Positions 22,367 to 36,700 of a stretch of 54,443 bases of DNA are shown here, in pieces. The stretch spans positions 1 to 54,443 of the forward strand of contig NW_014013603.1 of NCBI RefSeq assembly GCF_000611645.1. Reading direction: 5' to 3'. A model generated the notes under the pieces. The model was given only the letters and a program-made list of their open reading frames with translations. It made no database searches and was not told where the DNA came from. Position 1 is the stretch's first letter, and every line of letters starts with the position of its first letter. Position numbers and translations under genes: made by a program. The DNA is from Monoraphidium neglectum. Taxonomy: Eukaryota; Chlorophyta; Chlorophyceae; Sphaeropleales; Selenastraceae.

Positions 22367-24295
22367 ATGTCGCCGTTGGCCAATCAAGCCGAGCTTGCGG
22401 CTCGCCAGGACGGCGTCAGTGATGCCGGGGCCGTCCAGCAACCGGAGCAGCAGCACCGCGCAGCAGCTGCCTCTGCTGGCGCAGCTGGCGTTTGCGAAGA
22501 AGGTGCAGCATCGGCTTCGCATGCGACACCATCACTGCCAGAGGCAGCGGCAGTGCTGCGGCCACGACTTTTAACAATGACATCAACAGCAGCAACGGCG
22601 GCAGGAGCAGGCGGTGGCAGCGAACGCTCTGGAGGCATGGCTGGCGAGGCTCAGCCAGTCGAGCCAGCCTGCCTGATATGCATGGCAGCAGAGGCCTCCG
22701 ACCCGACCTCTGTGAAAGGGTGCAACCACAGCTTCTGGTGCGACCACTCTTGCGTGGCACACGCGCCCGTTCTCGCTGGGGCGCATGATTCAGGAGCCTT
22801 TGGCAGCAAGCGCCCTTGGCAGCCGTAGTCCTTCCAGGTGTTCCTGTCAGGTCAGGCCAAGGCTCGCAACAATGCAATATGGACGTGCTTAAAGCCAGTT
22901 GCTTTGCAGCACAAGTGCATCTACATTCCATGGCAGCACTTTCCTCACCCCCACCGCTTGAAGCCGATGCACTGCGCTGCCGCGCTCCCCCCTCGGCCCC
23001 TTCCCCTATTCCCATGTTGTGTCGCACTCACCTGACACGCAGCTACGTCTGCATTCACCAGTGGGGCGCTACGCGGCAGGCGCCCTCATGTCCGGTCTGC
23101 CGTGGAGGCATGCAAGCTCTGGTACTGGGCAGCGGCGAGGAGCAGGTGGGCACTCCTTGACCTGCCGATGACAGCTGATTAGGTCTCTGTCCTGTTCGCT
23201 TCAACTGCCCTTCAAAAAGCAGCAAAGGCTATTTTGCTTCTGCAAGTGTCACACGCATGGCGCAGGCCTTGCCAAACTTGCCATTTTCCCAAACTTCTAC
23301 GCTTCTCTGCAATCCTGCACACATGGTCAACACAACAACAGGCGGTGGTACCCGCATCCGCCGTGGCGGCTGGTGACGAGGGCCCAGACCTGTCGTGCCT
23401 GGACCACGCGTACTTTTTGGCGGAGGTGTCGCGGCTCGTCTCGCGCGCCGAGGCGGTCCGGGCGCGGCTGTTTCGCGACACGATGAACTGCGGCCGCGGA
23501 GGCAGTGCGCGGGACGAGCAGGCGCTGGCGGGCCTGGGGGAGGTGCTGATGCGGCTGGAGAGCTACAAGCTGGTCCTGGGCGGCGACCGCCCCGCGCCCT
23601 TCGAAGCAGAGCCGCTGCTGCATGGTGCGCGTCGGCTGGTTTTGCGCCCATGGGTGCGCCTGCATACTGGTGCACGACCGCCGTCATGCACCTCCCGTGC
23701 CTCAGCAGCTGTGCACGGGAGCCTGCTAGTTGCCACGCAGAGGCCTGCAGTATCATGCAGCAGCCCGGCAACAGTGCACGAGGCCCCAGTCTGCCGGGGA
23801 ATAACATGCATGGTCATGCAGCCCTCCTCCGAAATCACACCATGCAACATCTTGCCCAACCATCAGCTTGCTTTCTCCCCCACTCAAACGCCAGATCTCT
23901 ACCACCTTGACCGGATGGTCACGTCAATATCCACGGGCAGCAGCCAAGGGCTCGAGGAGCTGCAGAGCTTCATGGAGGGTGTCGCAGGGGCGGGGACGGC
24001 GCAGCAGCATGATTGTTATGAAGAGGACTATTATGAAGGCCACTGGGACGGCGAGGAGGACGGTGGCTGGGACGAGCACGGGTGGTGCGACGGCGACGGC
24101 GGCTTTGATGCGCGCAGCCTTGGGCGCGCCGCGTCGGGGCTGCGGTCAGGGAGCATCAGCCGGACGCCCGGGCGGCGGCCGCCGCAGCGAAGCTTAAACC
24201 GGCCAGGGAGCGGCAAAGCAGCGGCGGCAAGCGCCGGCAGCGGCGGCAACGGCACAGGCAGCAGCCGTGGCAGCCAGCGGAGAGGTGTGCGGTAG
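22367..24295 (+). CDS. C3HC4 RING-finger protein, likely E3 ubiquitin ligase
   Basis: Exons 22367-22737, 23043-23145, 23342-23624 and 23895-24295 give 385 residues; phases 2, 0 and 1 all agree. The first splice creates the fifth RING ligand: TG|C makes the Cys in HSFCYVCIHQW. The full spacing is C-x2-C-x13-C-x-H-x2-C-x2-C-x12-C-x2-C, a textbook C3HC4 RING running from CLICM to CPVCR. Its GCNHSFCYVCI core resembles the Topors-type RING subgroup. The start is the ATG at 22367 (MSPLANQAEL). The N-terminal 120 residues are Ala/Gln-rich. After the RING comes a helical region (YFLAEVSRLVSRAEAVRARL, LGEVLMRLESYKLV), then an acidic Tyr/Trp-rich patch (YEEDYYEGHWDGEEDGGWDE) and a basic Ser/Gly/Arg tail. 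RING proteins recruit E2 enzymes; the substrate is unknown. A TGTAA lies 28 bases past the stop. Confidence 0.85.
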
Positions 24296-24322
24296 CAAAG
24301 GCCGCTGCGCCTCTTGCACTCC

Positions 24323-24327
24323 TGTAA
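24323..24327 (+). terminator. TGTAA polyadenylation signal of the RING gene
   Basis: TGTAA 28 bases beyond the RING-protein stop codon, a very short predicted 3' UTR. The giant gene starts 444 bases further on. Confidence 0.6.
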
Positions 24328-24770
24328 TCATAAGCGCAGTCGCGGCGATGCGTGCCTACTTGTGTGTGCAGAGTGATGAGTGCTGTCCCGACGGGAAGGG
24401 CCCGATGCAGCTAATTGCACACCATCGGGGCCCACCTGCCATTGCACGCACTCTGGTCCAGTCAAGACACCCGCTTGGTATATCAGGCATGCGTAGGCAT
24501 GTTGCAGTGCGTTCGGACTATGCAATCTTGATGTGCCTGCCGGGCTTGACTCGTGTGTTTGACCACGCTGCGTTCTGATCTGAAGAAGCTGCCTGACAGT
24601 CGCCAATACGTGCCGTGCCTCTGATAAGTAGAACCATACGATGAATTTTGATTGTTGAAGGGCTCAGCAAGCGCGGAGGGAGAGGAGAGAGGCGCCAGAT
24701 CACTTCATGCTGTTCTGACTCAACCGGTTCCTTACGTAGAACGCTCTTGAGCTGGATCGCTAACCGGATA
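24328..24770. promoter_or_regulatory. Upstream region of the giant LRR-polycystin gene
   Basis: A short non-coding gap between the RING gene's polyadenylation signal and the first ATG of the giant gene. No core promoter element is recognisable. Confidence 0.35.
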
Positions 24771-27700
24771 ATGCGCAAGGTGCTGGTGCGTATCAAGTGG
24801 CCCTAGACTGCCCGCGATTTCAGCGGAGAAGCACTCATCAGCTTTGCGCCGAAAGGCAGAGCGCACGTTTGTACAGTCACGCCATGCCAGATCACGGAAA
24901 ATTATACCGTCACACACGCAGGCATGGTCGCTGGTGCTGGTGCTGGTGGCATCGGCGCTCGCGCCAGCCACGGCGCTCAGCGCCGACTACCAGCCCTTCG
25001 CAGACTTAATGGGTTACAACACCGGCCTCGCGGAGTATTGGAACGGAACAGATCCATGTAACGGTGCGGAGCGGCACACGCGCACGACCGGCCATATTTC
25101 TTGGGGCGTGTGCGCCCTGCGGCATCCGCCCACCATGTGCATCGCCTCCGCCTTGTTTATCATTGCAGCTGTAGGTGTCATTTGCGAATGCCCCTTGCCA
25201 CCCGCCTTGCAGGCCCTTGGAAGGGCGTCACATGCAACACAAACGTCCCGGCCCGCGTCACCAATCTGGTGTTGAATGGGGTGGGGCTCGTTGGGCCCTT
25301 GCCGGAGTCCCTGGGTGAGCCTGGCACAAAAACACATGCATGCCAGCAGGGAGTTCTCAGAGAGCATGCGCCGCTGCTGGGTGCATGTGCAGCGGCGCCT
25401 CATGGCGTGACTGCAAAAAACGCTGCAGTAGCAGTATTCTATGGTGGCATGCCGCTGCTTGCGTCAGTGCTTTCGGCAATCGCAGGAGCAGCAGCAGCGT
25501 GCAAGCGCCTGCTGATGTGTCGTCGCAACGGGAAGAGCCGCCCCTACAACCTCTCACAGCAGACCACCCACACTGCAAATCGGGTGTCTTGCAGGCAACC
25601 TGACATACCTGCAAGAGCTATCACTGCAGAACAACAACTTCACGGGCACAGTGCCCCTTGAGCTTGGCAGCCTAGCGGCGCTCAGCGTGCTGGACTTGTC
25701 CAACAACCAACTGTCAGGTGGGCGGCAGCCAAGGGGCCGGGGCATCAGGGTAAGTGCAAACACCAGCGCTATGCAGCAGCTGCACGGCTGCGGGGTCGCG
25801 GCCAGCAAGGCGCCGTGCCCAGAGGCACGCAGCGCGATACACCCAACCCACTGCCGCACCCAGATGTCACCATCATGCATCCTCGCCGCGCTCAACCTTT
25901 CCCACCCGCACTGCCGGTCGGCGCTGATCAGGCAACTCACAGGCAGGCCTGGACGCGCTGGGGTATGCCGCGGCCCTGTCATACATCAACATCGGCCGCA
26001 ACCCCGACATGACAGCGCTGTGGCCTGAGACGTGGGGCAACCTGACAGTGCTGACAGACCTGTACGCCGACCAGACAGGCCTGAGCGGTGAGTGTAGAGG
26101 GCCGCAAACGCAAGCAGCAGGCTGCAAGGGTTGCGGCCTTGAGGGGAGGGGACCGGCCGCACGCACGCACGACGGCCGCGTCTGAGCTGCGGGGTAAGGC
26201 TGCGGCGCTGCTTGCGGAGGCGCACCCTCTTGCTGCCACTTTCTTTTGTGTACAGCCACGACCCGTCATTCCACTCTGCAATTTCCAGGCACCCTGCCCT
26301 CAAGCTGGGCCAGCATGTCGTCAATTAAGGCGATTGACCTGTACCTGAGCTGGTGGGAGCCGGGCACTCCCCAGTGGCCCAACTGGGGTGCCATGAGCAC
26401 CCTGGAGTTCCTGGACCTGTCGTGGGGCAGCGACGTGGAGGTGACCGGTGAGTGGCGTCGTGCTGAGGTGAACGGCGGAGTGGCAGCTCACATCACGTCA
26501 GGTCTCAGTGGCGCGCCCTGGCACAACCTGACATTCTGCACGGCTCCGATTGGGTGCACGACGCTTGGTGCTCTGAACCTCGGTCACGCCCAGCAGAGGC
26601 TACACCTCTGTCGCCCCCCGCCCTCACGCCCTTGCACGCTCACAAATCCCTGCGGCAGCGCCCATCCCTGCGGACTGGTTCACGAGCACCGGCAGCCCCG
26701 GCATGAAGAGCCTGCACACCCTGCGCCTGGCCGGCATCAACTGGACCGCGCCGCTCGACCCAGCCTGGGCGCAGCCGGGGGTGTCGCTATGGGCCGGCGG
26801 CCTGGGGTCCCTGGACCTCAGCGGGAACCCCCCATCGCCGTCGCCAAGAGGATTTCCGCCAGAGTGGTTGCAATTCTCCGCGCTCAAGTCCCTGCAGGTG
26901 GGCGGAGCGCTCGCAGGCTAAGTAGACGCCCCACGCATTCCTTGGGGATTGGCCGTGTGGTTTCACTGGACGCAGACCAGCCCCACGGTTGCTGGGCGCC
27001 CCAGATTACCCGGCGTGCTCGTGCGCACGGCACCCTTGCCGACGCTCGCACTTTGCCCTTTTTACTCCCCGCACACACCCCTGCAAATCTCCGACTGCGC
27101 CCTTCAGCTTCGAGACGCGGCCCTCAATATGTCGGGCCCCTCCCCGCTGTCTGCCTTCACGAGTGCAACCGCGCCGCTGATGGCCAGCCTCGAGGAGCTC
27201 GACCTGGGCGGCAACCCCATGCTTGCGTGGAGCGACCCGGCGCAGTCCATCTTCTGGGCCAACACCACGGCCGGCTGGGCGAGGCTCTTCGAGCTGTGAG
27301 AGGCAGTGATTGCTGGGTGTAGAGCGTCCCTTTGGCGTGCAAGGGGTAGAAGCGGGGCTGCTTGCGTGCAGCGTAGAATTGGTCAACCTTGGAAGCACGA
27401 GCACCCTGCCTTGGCCTGCCGCGTCCCGTGCGGCATGTCGCAACATCCCTGTGCGCCTCCCTGCCTCCTGTGCCACTCAGACACCTGGATAACACAGGAC
27501 TGTACGGCGATGATGGCCAAGCATCCTGGCCAAACCCTCCCTGCAAGCTCAACATCACAGGCTCCAACATAAGTGAGACCGCTCGATCGCAACGCCTTTA
27601 TTTTTCAGTCAAATTCACGTCCACATCCCACCCAACATGCAGACGCATGGGTCGCCGTGCGGCAGATGCCGCTTACTCTTGCATAACCGCGTGCGCTCAC

Positions 27701-30700
27701 CCCACCCCCCCTGCGTCGCAGCCTTCGGCGCACAACCGGACCCTACAATGTTGTGCCGGCTCGACACACAGCCCGAACACGACGCCCTGCTGGCCTGGAT
27801 GGCTAAGTTGACGTCGCCAGAGACACACCCCATGCTGGCGGCCTGGGGCGCCAACGGCACCAACGGTGCGGCTGCCGCCTCACCTCCGTCAACCCTACTT
27901 ACGGCGCCAGCGCCTTGCGTGCCAAATGCGTGCCAAATGCGCGCCAAATGCGCGCCTGCCTGGCCCTCGTCTCAGGGTGGTGGCCGGCCGTGTGCACCGT
28001 CAACATATGCTGCTTTCTCCCCTAACAACCACAGTCCCGGGCGGCCACTGCCAGTGGCCGGGCGTCACGTGCGACCCTGCCACCTGGCGCGTCACCATGC
28101 TGCACGTCGACTCGTACGCCTTTGCCCAGAAGCTAAGCGGCCCCCTTGACGACTTCAAGGACCTCACGGCGCTGCGCACGATCTGGCTGCCCTACAACAT
28201 GCTGACCGGGACGCTGCCGGCGGCGTGGACGCAGCTGCAGGCGCTGTCGGACATTGACCTCAGCGGCAACCAGCTGGCCGGCCCGCTGCCGGACCTGTGG
28301 GGGCAGATCGCGGTGGGCATGCGGAGCATCAAGCTCAACATGAACAATTTCCAGGCGAGTGCTCGTGCCTGGCTTGCAGGCGTCCCCACCTCGCACCAGC
28401 CACAAGGGCAGGGGCTGGACACCTAATACCAGGCTGCGCTCACCTTGTGTACATATCTTGCGTACATCGAAGCCCTTTCAAGTTTGTGAGGAGTCTGCCT
28501 GAAGCACCTGCTCGATACTCTCGACTGTCGTGGCCTCTGTTGTCCAGGATGCATTCATGCACGCTCTCCCTGCCCTCCCTGCTGCGACCGATACCACAGA
28601 CCACGATCCCTCCCTCCTGGGTTTCATCCAGCGACGGCCGCGTGTGGAACCTGGACACCTTGATGTGCGCCCCCTGCGGCCTCCAAGGCACCCTGCCCGC
28701 CGGCTGGGACGACGCCGCGCTCCGTGTGCTTGAGCTCAGCTCCAACGACTTCACGGGGCCGATCCAACACGTCATCGCGGGGTCGCCTGGGTTGGATACG
28801 CTCCGCATGGCCTACACTGGCATACAGGACGAGCTGGGCCCAGGTTGGGCGTTCAGCGGCGCCAGCCCGCTGACCAGCCTGGACCTGTCCAACAACCCCG
28901 GCCTCAACGGGTCCATCCCGCTGGGTGAGAAGCCGTGCCGTCGTTTCAGCTCTCCCCTCCCTTGCGCTGCGAGTTTTGCGACTTGGGGACCCCTCGCATG
29001 CTGGCTTCCACAGAGTAACCCTTGCGGTGGCATCATGTCGGCCAAACGCCACATTGTCCGGTCCAGCTCACGAACGCTCACCTCACACCATCCGTGGTTG
29101 CCGTCGAACCACACGCAGAGCTGCTGACGTCATCTGTCCAGTTCCTGCACCTGGGCTTCACCAACATTTCGGGCGGCCTCCCGAATGCCACCGGCGCCAA
29201 TCCTTCACGACTCCTGGTGCTTGACTTCTCCCAGATCCCCGGCATCACGGGCGCAATCCCCCCTAGCTGGGGCCCCTTGCTGGCGGGTGTGAGCTGCATG
29301 ATCCTGCAGGGGACAAGCCTGTGCGGCGCGGTGCCGCAGGGGCTGCCGTGCTTCAACATCGCAGGGACAAATTTGGGTGAGTTTTTGATTCTGACGGGTA
29401 TTGCTGGTGCTCTCTGCACATTTCGTTGCGCCTACTCGTGCACACACTGTGTCATGGTTACGGCCCTAAGAAGCAAAACCCCGGCCTGCAGAAGCAGCGG
29501 GGTGCTGAGCGCATGTCGCGCCGATTTTGCATTCGGGACAGGTCCCTGCCCTCCTCTCTTGCGCGCATGCTCTCAGGCAGGAATTGCTCGGATCTCACCC
29601 CCCTGGCGACCTCCCTGCAAGACGTGCCGGACTGCGTCATGCCGCCGGGCCTTTCTGGTTGCCCCTCCGACCCTTATGGCCTGCCGGTGTCATCTTGGAG
29701 CGGGGTCACAGCTGATTACCGCGCCTTGCAAGGCATCAGGCACGCCATCACCAGCAGCGGCATCTTTGGCAATGTGACCAGCAATGGCACATACGCCAAC
29801 ACAACCAGCAACGCAACCAGCAACGCAACCATCATCAACGTGACACTGGGCGCGGACCTGTTCCCCTGGCCCGCGCCCTGCCATCCGGGCAGCTACACGC
29901 CCGGCCTGACCTGCGACGAGCCCACGCGCCGCGTGACCGGCCTGCGGATGGCGGACGCGCTCCACTGCCACTCGCCGCCGTGCTTCTGGTCGGGATGGCC
30001 TGTGCGGCCGGTGCCAGAGTTTGCGGCGCTTTCTGAGCTGCAGCTACTGGACCTGTCAAACATGGGCATGCAAGGTGGGCCGGGGCGCCGACGATTTGGG
30101 TCATTATGCGCCGGTCACCTTGTACAGCTGGCAAACAGCTGGGGCCGCGGGACGCATTATTATGTTGGGGAGGGTGGGGGCGCAAGGGAAGCGGCTTGCA
30201 AGGGCGCGACCCTTGGTCTGCAGCCCGTGTGTGGGAGCTCCTCCGCGTGCGTGCACATACGCACATGCTGGCGCTGGCATGCATGTACATCAAACGCATG
30301 CCAAGCAGCCAGCTGCCGCCCCACCAAACTCCAGGCACCCTCCCCGTTGAGTGGTCCAGCCTGTCTATGCTGCGGGACCTGTTCTTAGCCAACAACAGCC
30401 TCAACGGCACCATCCCCTACACCGGCGGCGCCGCTTTCATGGCCCCCCTGAGGACCCTCGACATCACAAACAACAGACTCTCGGGCGCCCTGCCACCTGA
30501 ACTCAGCGCCGCCGAGCAGCTGCTCCTCAGCTACAACCAGCTGACTGGGCAGCTGGGCCCCGCGCTAAACGGCGCGGTCAACCTGCGGCGGCTGGTGGCG
30601 CCGGGCAACAATTTTTATGGCTGGCTGCCAGACCTGTCGGCGGCGGCGCAGCTGGTTGAGGTCGACCTGGGAATGAACATGCTGACGGGGGCGCTGCCGG

Positions 30701-33700
30701 GCAGCTTTTCCAGCAAAGGCCTGCAGCGCCTCTGGCTGGAGGGAAATATCATCGGCGGCTCGGTGCCCGATGCGGTGCGGTCAAGTGATGCTCGCTTGTT
30801 GGCGTGTGTGGCTTTCGTTGGTGTCTTTGTGCAGGTCTTGGTTGCTGCTCAGAGGGATGTGTGCGTGGAATTCTGAGTCTGCAGACGTGTGCATGCCATC
30901 AACCGCTGCATGTGTGTGCCCCCCTCCCTGAGCTCGACGCTCAACAGCTATACCATCGCTTACGCACATCCGCAGTGGGGCAACCTATCCTCCCTGTCGT
31001 CTCTGTCCTTTGGGGGCGCGGGCCTGACCGGGACGCTGCCCACCTCCTGGGGAAGCTGGCGGGGCATGCGGGAGTTTGTGATACAGAACGCCATGGGCCT
31101 CACATGTGAGCAGGGTTTGCTAATGCTGCCGGATGTTGATTGCTCGCTCTTACTACATCTGGATAGGCAAATGGTTGCTATATGCGCCTCCTCCCCTTCC
31201 TGCTCAACACCACCCTGACGACCCCTGCATGGGTCGGAACTGCCGTTGGATCCTCTCTCCTGCACGTCCCTCAGCCACGCTGCCCGCCAGCTGGGGGGCG
31301 TGGGGCCCGTCCCTCCGGAAGTTCCACCTTCTTGGCGGCGGCTACCAGGGCACGCTGCCCGCGTCCTGGGGTGCAAGCTGGTCTGCGGTCGAGTCTCTTC
31401 GGCTGGAAAACATGTTTATCAGCGGCGCTCTGCCGCCCGAGTGGTACAACGCCACCGCAGCGGCTGCCTTCTTCAACCCGACCGTCAACAACAGCACGCT
31501 GGTCAACAACACCGCGGTCAACGGCACCACTTCAACCAACGGTAGCACCTCAACCAACGGCAGCACCTCGACCAACGGCAGCACCTCGACCAACGGCACC
31601 AGTTCGACCAATGGCAGCGCCACGGCCGCCCGCGGCGCGTTCCCAAACCTCAGGGAGCTGTCGCTCTCCGGCCTCAACAACCTGACGGCCCCGCCCTGGG
31701 CCGCCCTGCGCGCGTGGCTCGACCCCAAGGCGGCGTCCCAGCAGCTGAGGAGCCTGAGGCTCGCCGGGCTCCGCGGCTTGGCAGGCGCGGGGCTGGACGG
31801 CGGGATCGCGGCGACCTACAGGAACCTGTCGGCCCTTGTGCTATCAAACATGGCCCTCGGAGGGCCGATCCCCGCCGGCTGGGCGTCGCTGCCGCCTGGG
31901 CAGCTGTCTGTGCTTGACGTCTCCAACAACAACCTGACCGGCACTCTGCCGCCCTGGCTTGTGTCGTTGATGGGGCCGCCGCCACAGCCGACGATGGGGC
32001 TGCAGCCGTCGCAGCCGCCGCAGCCTTCTGGGTGGGTCGAGCAGCGCGGGTGGCTGCTGGACGTGTCTCGCAACAACTTGACAGGTGGGGGGCCGGCATC
32101 ACGTTGCTGTCTGGGGCTTTACTGCCTTTTCCCGCTGTTCACGCCAGTGCTTACGCTCTACATTGCTGGCTGAGCTTCAGTCAACTTTCACGGCAGCACG
32201 CGACAGTGCTGCCGCTTGCTGCTCTCCACTGCCTCACGCCTTCGCGACGCCTGCGCAGGGACGCTGCCGGCGGAGTGGGGCACCTTTGCCGGCCAGGGAG
32301 GCCACGTGCTGAGCGTGGCGGGCAACGCTCTGCAGGGGGCGCTCCCGCCGACGTGGCAGGCCATGGCTTACACCAGCCTGGGGCTGGACCTGTCCAGCAA
32401 CACACTGAGCGGACCCATACCAGCAGGGTGGTTCAACACCAGTGCGATGGCAAACAGGACGAGCATGGTGATGTTCTTCAACCTTGGGTGAGGTTGGCGG
32501 ATGCATCGAGTCGCCTGCTGGCCGCTTGCAAGCGAGGCGGCCTGCATAAGTCAGCAGTTCTGCATGACTGATTGCAATTGCTGCGTTTGCGTGGCTCCAT
32601 TCGCGAATCTCCATGCCGCAACAGCAAACCCCCTGCCCCCGTGCCCCTTGCCCCATCCACAGCAACAATCTGTGCCTCTGCGGCGACCTCCCTTACTGGC
32701 TGGGCGTCGCCTGGAACTCTGCCGGCAACACAACGTCCCTCGGCATGCCCTGCGCCCAGTGGCCGCCGCAGTGCGACCCCGTGATGCCGGCGCCTTGGTA
32801 CGTCGACAACGGCCCCCTGCTCGCCCTCAAGCCGCTCATCAACACACCAAACCCGTGGGCGCTGCAGACCTGGAATCAGTACAGAGTGGCGTGCACCAAC
32901 TCGAACGTGACGGGCACGTGCGCGCCGTGCGACTGGCAGGATCCGTCTTGCGGCGTCGTGCGGGCAGCAGACGGCCTGCTGCTGTGCAACTGGCGGTTTG
33001 TGAGCTGCAGGGACAGGCGTGTAATGGGGCTGCACCTCGGGCGCAAGGTGGGCGCCGCTGGGGACGGAAAGGTTTATCTGGCTGGGCTGGGCGGAACGCG
33101 CAGGCGCGGCCTGCGTTGCTTGCATGCGATCTGGGTCATAGTGGGATTTTATGGTTGTTCGCCAGCATCGTGCGAATGTGGGAGGTGAAACGCTGGGGCA
33201 TGTCTTTGTTCGGACCGCACTGCACCGTGCACGTCTCCCAAACCCCTCTTGCAGCAGCAACGTTGCCCGGACAGCCGCTTTCCCGCCGGCCCTTGACCCT
33301 TGCCCCCTCGCCCGGGCCCTGCCTAATCTTTTTTGAACTCTCAGGGCCTGCAGCTGCAGTATATACCTGCATTCCTCGCCAATTTGACTGCCCTGGAGAT
33401 CCTTGACCTTGACGGCGACATGCACTCCGACCAAGACACAGTCCTGGGCGGCCCTCTCCCACCCCAGCTCTCATCCCTGGCTAATATGACGTCGTTCGGC
33501 GTCACGGGGCCGGTCAACGGCACCATACCTGCCACATACTCGGCTTGGACCAAGCTGTCTGCGTTCAGGGTGTCGCGGACGGCGCTGGGCGGGACGATAC
33601 CGCCCAGCCTGTTTGCGTCGTGGCTGGCGCTGACGGCGTTTTCAATCGAGGGAGCCCAGATCACAGGCACAATTCCGCCGATGTTCAACAATACGCTGCT

Positions 33701-36700
33701 CAAGGAGTTTGTGGTGGAGCGCACGCCCGTGTCAAACAGCGGAACGCTGCCTGCTTGGTTCATGGACGCAAGGGCCGTCGGGCTGAAGAACATGCAGCAA
33801 CTCGGGTTTGGTGAGTGGGAGGGTTCGGGTCGGGACGTTGCAGGTCGCCTGGTTGGTTGGCCAGCAGGCTACTATGAATCTCTCCATATGAGTATGTGGC
33901 TGGTCCCAGGCACCACATGAGCCTGTACCCGCTGGCCACTTGCAGCCCAAGCTGCAGCCTTCTCACCAACCCCAACGCCGACGCCAACGCCCGTCACCCC
34001 CCAGGCGGCACCAATCTGACGCTCCCCTCCTGGCCGGCCTTCAAGGCGGCGGTCAAGGCTAACAACTGGACGCTCAGCATGCTGTCCGCGCCGGCCTGCG
34101 GGTTCACCGGCCCCATCGGCCCCATGGCCTTCCACTTCCCCCAGCTGATCGCGCTCGACCTCTCAAACAACGCGCTGACGGGGGCGGTGCCGTGGGACCT
34201 TGGGCAGGGGGCAGCAAAAATGCAGTACTTGATCCTGTCAGGCAACAATCTGAGAGGTGGGCCCAGCGTGCGTGCGTGGGTCCCAAGGGGTTTGGTCTGC
34301 TGGCCGTCAGGGGAGAGCGGGGCGCCTGTTTGGCCAGTGGCTCATAACATGGCGCTGGCTCTGGCTCTAGCTCTAACTGGGGCTCTGGCTCCGGATCCGG
34401 CAAAGAGTGCAAGGCAAAATGCTGTGCTCATCAAATTGCACTGATGCCACAGGCACGCTGCCATCCACGCTGGCGTCGGCCTTTGTCGTCGGCCCCAACA
34501 CCTACAACATCCTCCAGCTCTCCGGCAACCAGCTCGTCGGCACGCTGCCCGCGGCCTGGGGTGCGGCCGGCGTGCGTTTCGGCCGATTCAGCCTCGCGCA
34601 GAACTACCTGTCCGGCCCCCTGCCTGACAGCGGCTGGGGCGGCATGGTGCTGAACTCGTCCGATGTGGATCTGTCGCGCAACAGCTTGTCTGGGCCGATC
34701 CCTGCCGGGTGGTTTCCGACGCCGCCGGCGCTGGCGCCCAGCAATACGTCGGGCGGCAGCAATATGTGGTGCGTGGCGGGTGGTGCAAAATCTGAACGTG
34801 TTCCTTCCGTCAAAGGCTTTCTTTTGCCTGACTATTGGCTGCTGCTGGGGGCATCCTGCCATGAACGCGGTCAAGTTTGTGCCTGTTTTCAATAAACGCC
34901 CCAGCAAGCTTTGGTGAATTCGTACAGGTGGTTTGTGCGCGCCACTCCATTTCGCCCCCAACCTTTGCTGGCGCCGCAGGTTCAGCCTGCAGCTCCACCA
35001 CAACCCGTGCCTCTGCGGAGAGGCGCCTGCGTGGATGGCACGCAGCATGAGCGCAGACCTCTGGGCCAACGGCACCGGCCTCTGGGCAAACTGCGCTGCA
35101 TATCCAATGATGAGCGGCGCGGCCAACAGCACCACCAATGGGACGGTCAACAGCACGGTTAACGGGACAACCAACGGCACAACCAATGGCACGGTCAACG
35201 GAACGGTCAACGGGACGAGCAGCAGCGCATATCCCAACGGCACCATGTGCATGGCCAACGGGACTGTCATCAACGCCGCCGCCGCCAACTGCTCGGTCTG
35301 CGGGACCCCTGCCGCACAGCCGCCGCCTCTCTCGCACCTAGACGCGCAGCCGCTCGCCGCGCTCCGTGGCGCGATGGCGTCGACACCGACCCCCAACGCG
35401 ACAGCGCTCGCGGCCAGCTGGAACGCGAGCGACCGGCCGCCGTGCAGCGAGTTCGACCCCTTGTGCGTGCCCTGCAACCTGACCATGCCGGCGGCCGGCT
35501 GCGGCGGCCCCGCGCCGGCGGTCGGCGGGCAGCCGCCTCAGTGGTACTGCAACTTCCAAGGGGTGGCCTGCAGGGAGAGCCGCGTTGTCGGGGTCAACCT
35601 GACCGGCGCCAACGTCACGTTCTCAAGCATCCCAGCCGGCGCGCTCACGCTGCGCAAGGCGGAGTGGTTTCGTGAGTGGCAGGGGGGTTGAGGGGTGGAG
35701 ACTGAGGCGGCTGGGGAGGATGGAGGCGCGGCCAGCGACTGGGTAGTCAGTGGCGTTTGACAAGTTGGGTTGATGTCAATCTGCGACAGACAATTACCAT
35801 CATGAAGCGCAACCTCCGGTGCTTTGGTGGGGAACTGATGTGACTGCTGCGCATGCACGCCCATCCCCGCGCATTGCAGTCCTGAGGGGCAATTATTTCC
35901 AGAGCGGTCCCCTGCCAGCCAACCTCAGCTTGGATGTGCCGGCCCTCAGCGTGCTGCAGATCCAGGGCGCCAACGCGTCACTGGGGAGCATCCCTGCTGA
36001 CTGGGGGCAGATGCCGGCCCTTAAGTCGCTGTGGCTGGGCAATGCTTCACTAACTGGTGGGTGCAGGCATGGGCTTCGGTTCCACGCTCTCATCATATGC
36101 CTTTCAGGCGCAACAAGCAGTGTGTGTGGTGCATGTGAGCGCACGCGACTCAAAGAATGAGCATGTATGCAGCGCCCCGCTTTCTGATATTGCCGGCTGT
36201 CGGTTGCATCCAGGACACAGCAACCACACATATCATGCCACCTTTTCGCACCACAGGCTCCCTGCCGGCGACCCTGAGCCCCTTGATGCAAGACATCGTC
36301 CTATGGGGCATCACCTTCACAGGCGCCTCTGGGCTGCCGCCTGCATGGTCGCAGTCCAACACACTGCGCAGCCTCGCCTTCACGGACGTGATGGGCCTGA
36401 CGGGGTCCGTCCCCATGGACTGGCAGTCCGGCATGCCAGCCCTGGACTCACTGATTTTCAACAACGTGCCCGGACTGGCGACCGCCCTGGACTCTTACGC
36501 CGCCCTGGTGTCCGCGCCCGCGCACTCCAGCCCGTCGCCGCCCGTTAACTTTACTGGGAACTACACCGGCCTGCGCAACGTGAAGCTCATGCGCATGAAG
36601 CTGGCCGGCACGATCCCAGATGCCATGTTTGCCACCCAGCGGCTGGTCAACCTGAGCCTCGCCAACAATGCGCTGTCCGGCTCGCTCGGCGGCGCCGCTT

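Noticed and set aside
27722..35000. Splitting the LRR region into several separate genes at each N-cap
   Set aside because: No promoter-like gap, new signal peptide, stop codon or TGTAA was seen at the block borders, and intron phases match across all of them.
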